From Mesostigma viride (Eukaryota > Streptophyta > Mesostigmatophyceae > Mesostigmatales > Mesostigmataceae): 38,719 nucleotides of DNA. Positions 24,336 through 33,889 of this stretch are shown here, in pieces (position 1 is the first letter of the stretch; each line of letters begins with the position of its first letter). The notes below the pieces were generated by a model, which saw nothing but the letters and a program-made list of their open reading frames with translations, made no database searches and had not been told where the DNA came from. The stretch spans positions 1 to 38,719 of the forward strand of contig RPFO01001417.1 of NCBI GenBank assembly GCA_009746045.1. The letters are read 5' to 3'. A program made the position numbers and the translations under genes.

Positions 24336-25780
24336 ATGTCGCACGCCGTCCTGTCTCTCCGCGCGAAGGGTCCACAGGACGCCATCCTGACCGTGAGTCC
24401 CGACATCACCTTCTTCAAGACCGTGTACCCGCGGCACACGAACTACGCGTTCGAGGACACCGAGGTGTCCATCTCGTCCGGCGTGTGCGGGTTCAACAGG
24501 ACCATCGAGTTCCAGCTGCCCAAGAGCGGCGACCTCGTGTGTCGCACGTACGTCGTCATCAAACTCCCCGCCCTCACCGAACCCAAGTCGACTACTCCCA
24601 CTCTGGGAGAGGCGTGGTGGAAGATCTTCAGTCCCTACTACAGCGACCTCGGCCGCATCCTCCTCAAGAAGATCGAGTTCCGGATCGGGGGGTACACCGT
24701 CGAGGAGCTCACGGGCGAGTTCTGCACGTGTGGGACGAGCTCACGAGACTGCCGGACTCGTCGTACGTCCGCACGGCTCCCAGCGAGCACGGCGGCGATT
24801 TCGACCCCTTGTGTCCCGCCCATCCCGGCATGAAGCCCGCGTTCGTGTACGTGCCTCTGGACTTCTCGTTCTGCAACGACAACGGATCGGCCCTGCCCAT
24901 GATCGCCCTCCAGTACCACGACGCTCGCATCCGCATCACCACGTGCACCAAGGACGAACTCTTCACCCGGTTCGTCGGCGGCACCGAGTACTCCCACTTG
25001 ACCGTCGCGGATTCGAACGGAAACCCCGTCCCGTGGGACAGCACGGCCGTCACCGCCGTGGCCGCCACCACTAACACCCCCGCGGTCGTCGGCATGCCGG
25101 CCGTCGGAGGAGCAGGGTACCGCGACAGTATGATCGCCAAGTTCGACGACACCCTCATGAAGATGACCCTCGTGTGCAGGTACGTCTATCTGGACGACTT
25201 CGAGCGCCGACAGTTCGCGACCAACCCGCACGAGTACCTGATCACCCAAGTGCAGCAGTACGACCACTTCGTCCAGGGCGAGACCCAGGTGGACGTCTCC
25301 CTCCCGTTCAGCCACCCCGTGAAGGAGCTGCTGTTCTGGTACAAGGCGGACACCCGGACGACGAGCACGGACGCCGTGGCCATCAGCGGGTGCACCAATG
25401 CCCCGTGGAATTTCCGCAATCCGTCGTCCACGTTCGGTGACGGACACCTGTTCTCCACTTGCAACGTGTCCTTGAACAGCCAGACCATGTACAACGAGGG
25501 ACGCGACCCGGAGTACTTCAAGACCGTCCTCCCGCTCACCTTCCACACGGCCATCCCCAGGTCCAAACACGTGTACGTGATCCCCTTCTGTCTGGACCCG
25601 GAGTCCTGGAAGCCGACGGGGTCCACCAACTTCTCGCGTCTGGACTCCGTCAAGCTGCAGCTCAAGGGTCTCGGTACGTCCCTGGCCCCGCTGCTCAAGG
25701 GCGCGATCAGCATCTACGCGCGGTCGTTCAACGTCCTGAAGATCACTAACGGCATGGGCGGCCTGCGTTTCGCATCCTAA
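24336..25780 (+). CDS. Major capsid protein paralog 4, broken once (about 481 aa)
   Basis: The same architecture as copies 2 and 3 but shorter: S-H-A-V-L-S-L-R-A-K-G-P-Q-D, ITFFKTVYPRHTNYAFED, L-P-K-S-G-D-L, then RYVYLDDFERRQFATNPHEY and a C-terminal GMGGLRFAS. The frame moves back one base near 24720, at a T-C junction just before a conserved H-V-W-D-E-L stretch that is present in the other copies at the same place. This makes the break easy to locate and argues that it is a lost base. The length near 480 is the most typical for the family, so this may be the principal shell protein. Confidence 0.88.
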
Positions 25781-26013
25781 CTAATCAGAGTCTGACCATG
25801 CGCAGTGCCTGTCCGGACGCCCTAGTCGTTGACTGACTAACGGGTCCGCGGTACGAACCAGCTCACGACCGTCGGGTCGCGACTCGACGATCGTGCAAAA
25901 GCGAAGGAAAATTTGGATACATCGTATTTTATTAATCAAAGGATATGACCGCATTTCATTCGTCTCCCATATCATGCACGAACGGTTCCTAGATAGCGAA
26001 ACGTGATACTAGA
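25781..26013. other. Intergenic region, no gene seen
   Basis: This 233-bp convergent gap holds several small inverted and direct repeats (for example GTTGACTGACTAAC) and an A/T-rich tail with TTTATT at 25928-25933, an AATAAA-type signal for the minus ATPase gene. I see no coding potential or structured RNA I can name. Confidence 0.6.
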
Positions 26014-26835
26014 CTAGTCCTCCTCGATCGTCTTGATGACCCTCGTGTTCCCCTTCTTGCGTCTGGGCCGGTCCTCGTCGCTCTCGTCGTCGCTCGACGC
26101 GGCCGAGTCGTAATGCGTCTCGCCGTACTTCCAGAACGGACGGGATCCGATGCGGAACCCTTCCCGCGGAGTGGCCTTGTACCAGAAGATGACGTCCTCG
26201 ATCTTGTTCGAGTTGCTCGTGTGGTCCACCACAAGACACTCGTGTCCCTGCGTGCACTGGTCGAGGATCTCGCAGAAACTCTCGAACGTCGGGATGACGC
26301 CGAAGAAGTTGCGATACAGTCTCTCGCGGTTCATGATGATGTGCTCCTTCAGCGCGAACACGAAGTCCACGTTGCTGCGGATGTCCGGCGTCACGTCCAT
26401 CGAGTACTGCGAGATGAACAGGAGGAAGATCCCCATGTGTCTCCCGTTCATGGCGATCTCGCGGATGCACGGGTCCCGCATGACGCTCCGGTCGTAGACG
26501 CAATCGTCCAACACCACGAAACAGTTGCCCGCCTGGCCCGTCCGCGCCTGCTTCTTCTGCGCCCGGATCAGCGCTTTCAACGCGGGACGGTCGAACTTGT
26601 TGTACACGAACAGCGAAGGGACGAAGTTCTGCCAGTGACGGTTCGCGCCCTCCGTCCCGGACATGACGATGCCCGAGGGGATGTGCCGCTTGTAGTACAT
26701 GATGTCCGTCGCGAGCGTGGTCTTGCCCCCGCCGCGTTTGGACACGATGCACACGACCGCCGCGTCCCCGATCCGGTCGGGGTTGAACCGCCGCAATTTC
26801 ACCTCCCGCATCTCCGTGCTCGTGGTCGTGGCCAT
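26014..26835 (-). CDS. A32-type DNA packaging ATPase (273 aa)
   Basis: Walker A is S-K-R-G-G-G-K-T-T (32-40) and Walker B is F-V-V-L-D-D (106-111). The S-Q in FLLFISQYSMDVTPDIRSN (about 137-155) matches the sensor region of the HerA/FtsK superfamily. Length and motif order fit the A32 packaging ATPase that pumps genomic DNA into the capsid, a universal nucleocytovirus gene. The C-terminus is an acidic then basic tail (ASSDDESDED, RPRRKKGN). The promoter is weak: on the minus strand an ATTT block near 26901 is followed 12 bp later by GTATGC (26887-26882). It sits next to the JAMM gene on the same strand. The gene is unbroken. Confidence 0.93.
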   Translation of the reverse strand: MATTTSTEMREVKLRRFNPDRIGDAAVVCIVSKRGGGKTTLATDIMYYKRHIPSGIVMSGTEGANRHWQNFVPSLFVYNKFDRPALKALIRAQKKQARTGQAGNCFVVLDDCVYDRSVMRDPCIREIAMNGRHMGIFLLFISQYSMDVTPDIRSNVDFVFALKEHIIMNRERLYRNFFGVIPTFESFCEILDQCTQGHECLVVDHTSNSNKIEDVIFWYKATPREGFRIGSRPFWKYGETHYDSAASSDDESDEDRPRRKKGNTRVIKTIEED

Positions 26836-26933
26836 GCTCGCGACTCGCTCGAATCACGCGGACGCGCGCGGTGCGCGCACTGCATACTAATGCACGCGGA
26901 AATCCGGCGACCGGACAGGACGTGCGCATCCGT

Positions 26934-27624
26934 TCACGCGGCGGCGGCCCGGTCGACGTGACGACGGTCACCACGGGCTGGGCCGGCAAGCGGTAGAACG
27001 CGGCGTCCAGACCCACCCTTTTCGCCAGAACCCGCCATCGCGTCTCGTGCCATCGCTCGACCGCGTCGCGGTCCTTCGACGTGCGCGTCGCGTCGTACCG
27101 TACTCCGAACTCCTCCTGCAGCGCCTCGAACTTCTTGACGATCGATCGGGCGACGTCCGTCTGCGACCCGTCCCGTATCCGCGCGACGAGTCCCGGGGTC
27201 AATCGGACGACGAAACACCCTTGGGACGTGAACACGAAATGCGCGAGGTTGTCGGTGGTCGCGTCCTTCAGCATGACGTCGACGTCCGTCGAGCTCGGGG
27301 AAGCGAGCGAGCATTCCTTCATCCCGCATCCGAGCGGGTGCGTGTGCCATTCGAAAAGCCCGTGCGGGATCTTCACGTGGTTCCCGCCTCCCAGTTTCGC
27401 CGTCTGGTCGATTCTCAAACACCCGGCCACGGGGTCGGGACGAACGTGCCGCCGAGCTCGCGACCCGTCTTCAGACTCGCGCGAACGGTCTCCAGCGCGT
27501 CGGGAGCGAGTCTCCACGACACCCGGCGGACGCTCGGACCGATGCGCGCGACCGGCTTCGGAACGCGCACGTGCATGACTTTCGTCCCGTCCGGCCATAT
27601 GACGGTCTCGACTCCGTTCGACAT
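26934..27624 (-). CDS. JAMM/MPN metalloprotease-like protein, broken (about 230 aa)
   Basis: It has a full JAMM zinc-site pattern: an upstream Glu in TGRELGG, then H-T-H-P, then P-S-S-T-D after a 12-residue loop. JAMM proteins are metallo-isopeptidases that cut ubiquitin-like modifiers, or non-catalytic scaffolds in some families. All expected ligands are present here. The frame moves back one base near 27435, between the Glu and the histidines, at a C/G run. The end probably involves another such change near 26945, so the exact C-terminus is uncertain. ATG 27624 is chosen because a near-perfect late-type promoter ends 21 bp upstream; the frame above it has no ATG. It is probably a virion or late protein that edits host or viral ubiquitin signals. 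Confidence 0.75.
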
Positions 27625-27645
27625 GGGACGCGGTAGGACGTCGCC

Positions 27646-27671
27646 GTATATCAAGTAACACCCTTTTTGTT
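27646..27671 (-). promoter_or_regulatory. Late-type promoter of JAMM gene
   Basis: On the minus strand: AACAAAAA (27671-27664), 12-bp spacer, ATATAC (27651-27646), ATG at 27624. It decides the start. Confidence 0.75.
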
Positions 27672-27696
27672 CGCGCCGACGTCGCCGCCGAGACGT

Positions 27697-28610
27697 CTAA
27701 AACTCCTCGTCCTCGATCTCGTCCTCGACGTCGTCCCCGCGTCCGTCGTCCGCGTCCAGGTAGTCGTCCAAGTCCCCGGCGTCCCCGGACACCCCCCTGT
27801 CCCTCTGTCCGCCGCCGCTGCCACCCGAGACCGCGGACTTGCGTTTGGACAGCTTGACGGACTTGGTGACCTCGTCCGCGTCCACGTCCACCTCTCCCTC
27901 CCCTTCCGTGGTCACCCCGCGCGAAGACCCGCCCCCGCCGCCGTCCGCGCACGACGCCGCGCCGCCGGACTTGAACGAGTCCTTGGACAAGATGTCGCCC
28001 ATGTACTCCTTGAGGATGTCGTCGATGGGCATGAGTCGGTGCAGCGCGTTCTTCACGCTCTCGGACACCGACTTGAGAACCGCGCGGCGCTTGAGTTTGA
28101 ACGTCCCGTCTTCGAGCGCGTCCACGAAATGGTCGAGGTCGTCCACGACGTCCAGCGCCACGCCTTTCAGCACCATGTGGACGAACCGTTCCGGCGCCGG
28201 GACCTTGACCTTCATCTTGTCGTTCTTGTTCTTGGACATGCGGATGGACGCCAGGATCATGCTCGTGCACACGAAGTAGGCTTTCAGCAGCTCCTTCAGG
28301 TACGGCATGGTCTGCGACACCTGTTTGGTCTCCTCCTCGATGATGTCCTGGTTCCAGGTGGGGATCTCCTCGAGGAGACGGACGAAACAGTCCATCGCGT
28401 CCATTTCCTGGTCGCGGGCCACGTTCATGGCGTCCGTCAGCACGTTCTTCAGCGCGTCGAACGCGGGGTTCAAGAACCCGCGTTCCAGCTGGTCGACGTA
28501 CTCCTTTTGCTGTCCACCAACACGTTGGTGTCCACCATCGGCTCGTCGTCGCAAGTCGGGTTAGACGGGGCCGCGTCCGTCGCCGCCGCGTTCGGGGTCT
28601 TGCGGGCCAT
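27697..28610 (-). CDS. Putative virion protein with helical core and acidic tail, broken near N-terminus (about 303 aa)
   Basis: About 33 codons from ATG 28610 are followed by a one-base frame change at an A run near 28512. The rest is a long helical core with IPTWNQDIIEEETKQVSQTM, LKELLKAYFVCTSMILASIR and PAPERFVHMVLKGVALDVVD. The final 80 residues are Ser/Gly-rich then very acidic (DDYLDADDGRGDDVEDEIED). The core's W...E...E-pattern with a P-x(2)-F-(V/I)-H helix recalls an uncharacterised virion protein family of nucleocytoviruses, but I cannot name it. It lies in the minus-strand late block. Confidence 0.65.
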
Positions 28611-28633
28611 GGCGATCCGATGACAGTCATCTA

Positions 28634-28950
28634 TTATCCGCGGATATCTTTCCGCGCGGGCTGAACGAATCTCGCCCTCGCGCCCGCCCACTTCAGTCTC
28701 AACCGATCGACCTCCGCCTGCACCACGTCCATCATGCTCGCGACCCGATCCAATTCCGCCAGTCGTCGCGCGCACGCGTCGTCGGGGTCGTGGACGTCCG
28801 TCCGGACGCCGTCGCCGCGTGTACCGTGGACACGGGCACGTCCCGCTCGCCTAACCATTCGCGAAGTTCGCGTTCCTCGCGTCGGAGGTCGGAAATCCTA
28901 GTGGTGATCTCGAAACGTTTGCGTTTGTACTCTTCGTGGGTTAATTCCAT
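28634..28950 (-). CDS. Small coiled-coil protein, broken (about 105 aa)
   Basis: The N-terminal part (28950 to about 28815) is a charged helix (EYKRKRFEITTRISDLRREE). After a one-base frame change near 28815 the C-terminal frame continues with another helix (LDRVASMMDVVQAEVDRLRL) to 28634. Together they look like a two-helix coiled coil. An A/T block on the minus strand (28992-28983) and TTATTATGC (28976-28968) form a loose promoter. No family recognised. Confidence 0.55.
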
Positions 28951-29038
28951 TTTATTAAGGATTCATCGCATAATAACGCATCAACAAAAAAAGGGGGGCC
29001 GTGACGCGCCTTCTACCGCGCGTATCGCTACCTACGAA

Positions 29039-29640
29039 TCAAAGCAACAGACGGATGATGAAGAAGGTGAGAACCCCCGCGGCGAGTCCGATCGATCGGA
29101 TGCGGACGTCGCTCAATTGGCCGTCCGGGTCCTTGAACCAGGACGGGACGCGGGAGGGGAGGAACCGCATGACGCACACGGCGGCGGCCACTCCTCCCGC
29201 CGCGGGCCACACGATCGTGGTCGACGCGGACCGGCGAGTGTACTGCTCGTGGGCGTGCGCGGAGGACGCGATCGCGCCGGTTTTTCCTGGCGCGGCTGGG
29301 ACAGCGCCGGCTCGTACGCTGCGAGAACGAGCGGCGGAAAGTCGGGAAGCGGACTCGCTTCCGGACACTTCGCTCGCGGACATCCTTCCTCTTCGTAGAA
29401 GGACCCCTCGGGAGTCGGATCCGCCCCCTCAGCAACGCCGACGGAGGCGGCGGAGGCGGCGAGGACCGGGGCCGAGGCGCGGACGACGGCGCGGCCGACG
29501 GGAATCACAGGTCCGCGCGCGGCGCGGACGGACGGGATCGCGGACGAAGACACGGGCGCGGTCGCGGTCGTTGACGGGACGCCGGCGGCGTTGGCCGCGC
29601 GCAGACGTCTGGCGATCCCTGTCAAGTTCGTGGTCGCCAT
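29039..29640 (-). CDS. Ala/Pro-rich protein with two C-terminal membrane segments, broken (about 199 aa)
   Basis: The first 110 residues are an Ala/Val/Pro/Ser-rich linker. Near 29385 the frame moves back one base. The continuing frame contains WPAAGGVAAAVCVMRFL and SIGLAAGVLTFFIIRLLL, two likely membrane segments, the second at the very C-terminus. The start at 29640 follows a good late-type promoter; upstream ATG 29667 would overlap it. It is probably a C-terminally anchored virion membrane protein. Confidence 0.6.
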
Positions 29641-29647
29641 GGGTCGT

Positions 29648-29671
29648 CGTATGTAATTGCGCCACATTTTT
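29648..29671 (-). promoter_or_regulatory. Bipartite late-type promoter
   Basis: On the minus strand: AAAAAT (29671-29666), 12-bp spacer, CATACG (29653-29648), ATG at 29640. Confidence 0.6.
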
Positions 29672-29722
29672 GCGTTCGCGGACGAGACGCACGGCGGATC
29701 GGCCGGTCCGATGGATCACGGA

Positions 29723-30378
29723 TCAGTCGTAGTTGTCCATCTCGGGACGATCGAGATCCCACTTCTCGGGCCGGAGGGGATCGACGACGGCCGCGACGGC
29801 ATCGTGCGAGTCGCGGTAGGCGGACGCGGACGCGGACGGACCGGCCGTCCCGTCTTCTTCCGCCCCGTCTCGGACGTCGGATGTAGGACGGAGCGGGGCG
29901 AAGAAGTCCGTGTCGGTGATGGTGTTGCGGTGTTTCGCGCGCAACACGGCGTCGTAGCAGGCGTGGTGATAGAACCACACGACGCTGTAGAACCCCTCGG
30001 ACTTCACGAGTTCGGTCTTGTGCGCGGGCATGATACCACGACACGTGGCGCATCGCGTCCACCCGCGATGGGGATTGGTGTCGCTGCACGTGGAGTACAG
30101 CGGCTCTCCGCGCAAGGCGGCGATCCCGCGGACTTCGAAGTCCGCCTGGACGCGTTTCTCGTCCTCCGTCAGTTCGAGCAGAGGACGACGGACGTCCTGG
30201 AACACCGCGAACATCACCTGGCCCTTGCCGACGTACACGGCCTTATCCTCGAGCCTCTCGTTTCTGCGGGCGATCATCTTGGCCAATCGGAGATCGGCGC
30301 GCTTGCTGGCGTCTGTAAACCACTGGCGCGCTTCAACGCGGACGGGTCGACGCACGCGAGGGACTCGAAATCCTCCAT
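29723..30378 (-). CDS. Zinc-finger-like unknown protein, broken near N-terminus (about 218 aa)
   Basis: The N-terminus MEDFESLACVDPSALKR lies in one frame, and a one-base change in a C pair near 30325 leads to the main frame. It contains VYVGKGQVMFAVFQDVRRPL and a cysteine/histidine cluster, C-S-D-T-N-P-H...C-A-T-C...H-K...H-H-A-C, which resembles the end of a PARP-type or similar finger, although no family is certain. The C-terminus is acidic. The main frame is open to 30715, but that region overlaps the end of the next gene upstream and is Pro/Arg-rich, so the 30378 start is preferred. No late-type promoter is evident. Confidence 0.55.
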
Positions 30379-30551
30379 GTTCGGGGCGGACGTGTGGGAC
30401 GTCCTTCGCGTCAGACGGAGTTACACGGAATCGGATGGGACGCGGTCGTCGAGGATGGACAAGACGATGCGTCTTCTTCCGGGCATCGCGGATCTTTTCA
30501 AGACGCGGGAGAACGCGGAGGATGTACGGACGCGTCGAGACGACGCGGCGC

Positions 30552-32369
30552 TTACCGACGCGCGGCGGTCTTGCGACGGGTCGTGCGCTTGGCGGCGGTG
30601 CGCTTGGCGGAGGCGGCGGGACGACGGACGCCGGTGCGCTTGGCGGCGGACGGACGACGACGGGTCCCGGTCGTGCGACGTTTCTTCGGGGCTCCAGCGA
30701 CTGACGCGGATCCACTGGTGAGGGGTGCGCGCTTGGCTGGACGACGACGACGCGCGCCGGCGGTGGTCTTGCGGGGGCGAGCGGCGGGACGACGATGACG
30801 GTGACGACTGGCGAACCCGGGATGGTCGAAGGTCGGGAGGGGACCGGTGGGCATGTACTCGGTCGCGCCGCTCATGACGTCCTTGATGTTCTTGCGCTTC
30901 TGACAGAACGGTCCGACCCTGGCCTCGGGGTTCTCGACCCACGTGCCGTCCGCGGCGCGGATGTACGGATCCACGACCCTCGCGCGGATAGGATCGCGAG
31001 TCAGTTTTCCGGATCCGGTTCCGTCGTCGATCCAGCCGGACGGATCCCTGTCATAATAGACTTGTGCGGATCCCGAAGGACAAGCAGGCTGAGGAACGCC
31101 CGAAAGACGGTAATCCGCCGACAATAGAGTATTGAAAAAGTCATTTGGTTTACCCGAACTGCCGTCGATAAGATTAAGCGCCCCGTTATTCGTCCACCAT
31201 TGGTCGATGTTGTTCAGGATCGACGTCCGCAAACGATTGAAAGCGATGATATCGCGCTTCACGAACTGGTAAATGCTGTTCGGGAACTTGTGAGGCGCGC
31301 CTCCGAGACGCATCGGGTTTTCATAACTCTTCTTTGTGTCGTCCAGCACGGGTACAGTACCACCTGCTCCCAGCGCCAGCTCGTTCGCCTTGGTTTGATC
31401 CTCGAAGTAATAACGATTTTTCGCCTGTCTGGCGTTGAGCAAGTCGACGTTGATGGAGGGAGGTGCGTCGACACCTAACACGGATAGTCTTTCGCGATGT
31501 TTCATGGACAAACGAGACGCGTCGATAGAAGGCGATGCCAGTTGCTGCAAAAGTTTGGCCGGGACGCTGTCGTCCGACGCATGACCGCCCAACAACAGAT
31601 TATACGTGGGCAGGTTTTCCGGTCGTAGCCAATAAGCACTAATCTCTGTCACGCCGTTTGCTATCCCTGACGACGGGATCTTGTGCGACTTTTTAGGGGC
31701 GGCTGCAGCCATATCATCGAGCGCATCGATTTGTGCCATCGTCGTAGGCGGGATTCGATGCATGTACACGAGGGCGTTACCCAGTTCTGCCGTTCTCCCG
31801 ACGATGTTGAATTTCGCAGCCGTGGGCTTTGGATTCTCTCTCTGGAAGACGTTCTCATAAGGCACTTTGTCACCACCACCAGGCCAGCCGCCGACAGGTT
31901 CAAACGATTTCACGTACGCATCTTTCTCCTTCTCCCAATCCGCTACTGCGGTTGCTAGTGCGGCTACTTTGTCCAACTTAGGGATCGCCTTTTCCGTCGC
32001 GACGAACCCGCGGAGAGCGTTGACCAACTTCGCCATCTCGGCGCGATCGACCTCCAACAACGACGAATCGGTCGCCCTCCGAACGCGCTCGTTGATATCG
32101 CGCATCAGACTGCCCAAGATGTCGTAGATGTACACGGACGCGACGAATCCTTGCAGTTTCTTGAGCAAATCGCTCTTCTCCACGATGTTCTGTTTGTACA
32201 GTCCCGCCTCCTCGACCACGAACTTGATGCCCGGGATGTAGGTCCTGAGTTTCTGGAGTTCGTACGGCGTGAAGATCTTGGACGCGAAATCGTTGATCCG
32301 CTGCTGCGCCTGCGCCGAACGCACGGTCGGCGTGGCGTTGCTCGAATACATCGGGTACGTGGACGTCAT
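30552..32369 (-). CDS. Large putative virion protein with histone-H1-like basic tail (605 aa)
   Basis: Residues 1 to about 500 look folded and helical (QQRINDFASKIFTPYELQKL near the start). The last 90 residues are a dense Lys/Arg/Ala/Thr tail with repeats such as AAKRT, TGVRRPAASAKRT and TTRRKTAARR. Such tails bind DNA non-specifically, as in histone H1 or viral core proteins. The central part (about 31050-31970) has distinctly lower GC and more A/T-ending codons than its ends. The promoter is among the strongest in the window. It may be a core or matrix protein that contacts packaged DNA. Unbroken. No family recognised. Confidence 0.75.
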   Translation of the reverse strand: MTSTYPMYSSNATPTVRSAQAQQRINDFASKIFTPYELQKLRTYIPGIKFVVEEAGLYKQNIVEKSDLLKKLQGFVASVYIYDILGSLMRDINERVRRATDSSLLEVDRAEMAKLVNALRGFVATEKAIPKLDKVAALATAVADWEKEKDAYVKSFEPVGGWPGGGDKVPYENVFQRENPKPTAAKFNIVGRTAELGNALVYMHRIPPTTMAQIDALDDMAAAAPKKSHKIPSSGIANGVTEISAYWLRPENLPTYNLLLGGHASDDSVPAKLLQQLASPSIDASRLSMKHRERLSVLGVDAPPSINVDLLNARQAKNRYYFEDQTKANELALGAGGTVPVLDDTKKSYENPMRLGGAPHKFPNSIYQFVKRDIIAFNRLRTSILNNIDQWWTNNGALNLIDGSSGKPNDFFNTLLSADYRLSGVPQPACPSGSAQVYYDRDPSGWIDDGTGSGKLTRDPIRARVVDPYIRAADGTWVENPEARVGPFCQKRKNIKDVMSGATEYMPTGPLPTFDHPGFASRHRHRRPAARPRKTTAGARRRRPAKRAPLTSGSASVAGAPKKRRTTGTRRRPSAAKRTGVRRPAASAKRTAAKRTTRRKTAARR

Positions 32370-32391
32370 GGTTTCCTGGTATCACCCGAGC

Positions 32392-32423
32392 GTGGTATAC
32401 CACTTCGCCGAGAAAAAAATTAT
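32392..32423 (-). promoter_or_regulatory. Late-type promoter with palindromic box
   Basis: On the minus strand: ATAATTTTTTT (32423-32413), 12-bp spacer, GTATAC (32400-32395), ATG at 32369. The box lies inside the 12-bp palindrome GTGGTATACCAC (32392-32403). Confidence 0.7.
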
Positions 32424-33804
32424 TGGATCGACTCCCCTTCCACTTGAACGCACGGGATGAAGTACGGGTTCTCCTCCAACGGGTCGTACACGCGCGCGAT
32501 CGTCTCGCGATCGATGTCGTAACTCACGTCGCCCTGCTTCATCCGCATGACCCGCTCCCCATCCCTTGACCCCCTCTCCTTCCTCTCCTCGTTGTACTGC
32601 GCCATATCCGGCGCGCCCACGGCCACGGCCGTCAACTGCGATCTGTCGAGGAGCGGGAACCGTCCGATCTGGAACGCGTCCTCCACCGCGTCGCGCGTCT
32701 GAGGGTACTCCCCTACCGGCATCACGGCGTCGAACGTCCGGTTCTCGAACAGATGCGTGTGTTCCTGGTCCTCGACGCGGTCGACCGACGTCACAAACTC
32801 CGAGTTAGGAACGCGCTGGACGCACGTCTTCACCCCCAACGGCTCGCGGACCTTAGCCCCCGTCCGCGCTCCGAACTGGATGGCCTCCAACCCTCCGTCG
32901 CCCACGGGCGCCGGATGGGCTTCCAGCGCGTTCAAATGGTCCAACCGTTTCGGGTTGACGCGGTTACCCGTGACCTGCATGCGCGCCCACGTCGCCGGCG
33001 TGCCCTTGTCCATCGCGTCGGACACGTTCTCGCGCGTCGGGAGCACGGCCGCGCGTTCGGGCAACACGGACGTCGTCCACGTCCCGGCGTCCGACCGCAT
33101 GCGATTGCCCGTCTCAAAGTCCGGGATCGGCGCGCGGTTCCGCGTGCCCGCTCTCAAGTGCGTCTGGACGCGGCCGTACGTCGTGATCGGCAGAGCGCCC
33201 GAATCGACGTGCGCCTGCTGCGGGTTGGGCCGGTTGACTCGCAACCGGTTCTCGGGCAACTCGTACCTCCTGTTCAAGATATCCGGCGCCAATCGCGCGT
33301 CGCGTTCCCGTTCGCCGTTGAACGCGCGCATCTTCTCGCCCTCGAATAACCTGTCGGGCCGCACGGGCCCCGTGACCTCTTCCCGCGCGACCGCGCCGCG
33401 TTCCATCGTCACCTGCGGTCCCACGATCCCGCGATACGTTCCGTCACTTGGCATGATCTTGTCCGTGTACCCGGCCGGATACGGCGCGCCTCCGGGCGCG
33501 TATCGGACGCCGTTCTCGTCCTCGACGGGCGGGCGGACGTGGAACGCGAACTGGTCCGTGTCCCTGGCTCGTCCCAACGCGTGCGTGGGGCGGCGACGTA
33601 CCCGGGCTCGCCCTCGCCGTACCCTCCTCGAGCCCCGAAGTTCGGGATCCCCGTGTACCCGAGCGTCGGGACTTCTCTGAACTCGTTCGGGTGTTCGGTG
33701 GCGACGGACGGGACGATCAAAGAGACGGAACTGGCGCGATACGAATCCCCCATGGGTCGAAACAGGTATCCGGCGAACGCCACGGCGGACATGACGGCGA
33801 GCAT
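32420..33804 (-). CDS. Putative virion protein with N-terminal membrane anchor, broken once (about 460 aa)
   Basis: The N-terminus MLAVMSAVAFAGYLF is a short hydrophobic anchor. About 75 codons later, near 33580, the frame moves back one base and stays open to 32420. The mature part is polar, Asn/Arg/Pro-rich and repetitive in style (RDARLAPDILNRRYELPENR, LRAGTRNRAPIPDFETGNRM), and it lacks cysteines until late (CVQRV). This composition is common in extended virion scaffold or internal membrane-associated proteins. The C-terminus ends near, and partly overlaps, the promoter of the next gene. Confidence 0.65.
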
Positions 33805-33825
33805 TCGTTCGTGCGCGGGATCCCA

Positions 33826-33851
33826 CTATACGTATCTCGCGACATAATATT
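33826..33851 (-). promoter_or_regulatory. Late-type promoter
   Basis: On the minus strand: AATATTAT (33851-33844), then 13 bp, then TATAG (33830-33826), preceded by an alternative GATACG. ATG at 33804. Confidence 0.5.
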
Positions 33852-33889
33852 GGGCGGACTCGACAGTCATTCGGTATCCGCGGCCTCGA

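Noticed and set aside
26009-28630. Minus-strand open frame of 873 codons
   Set aside because: Most of it is Arg/Pro-rich shadow of the ATPase gene and the 27697-28610 gene. Only the middle part, with the JAMM motif, belongs to a real gene, joined to another frame at about 27435.
30378-30715. N-terminal extension of the 29723-30378 gene up to 30715
   Set aside because: The extension is Pro/Arg-rich and overlaps the tail of the 605-aa gene; a better start with normal composition exists at 30378 in the adjacent frame.
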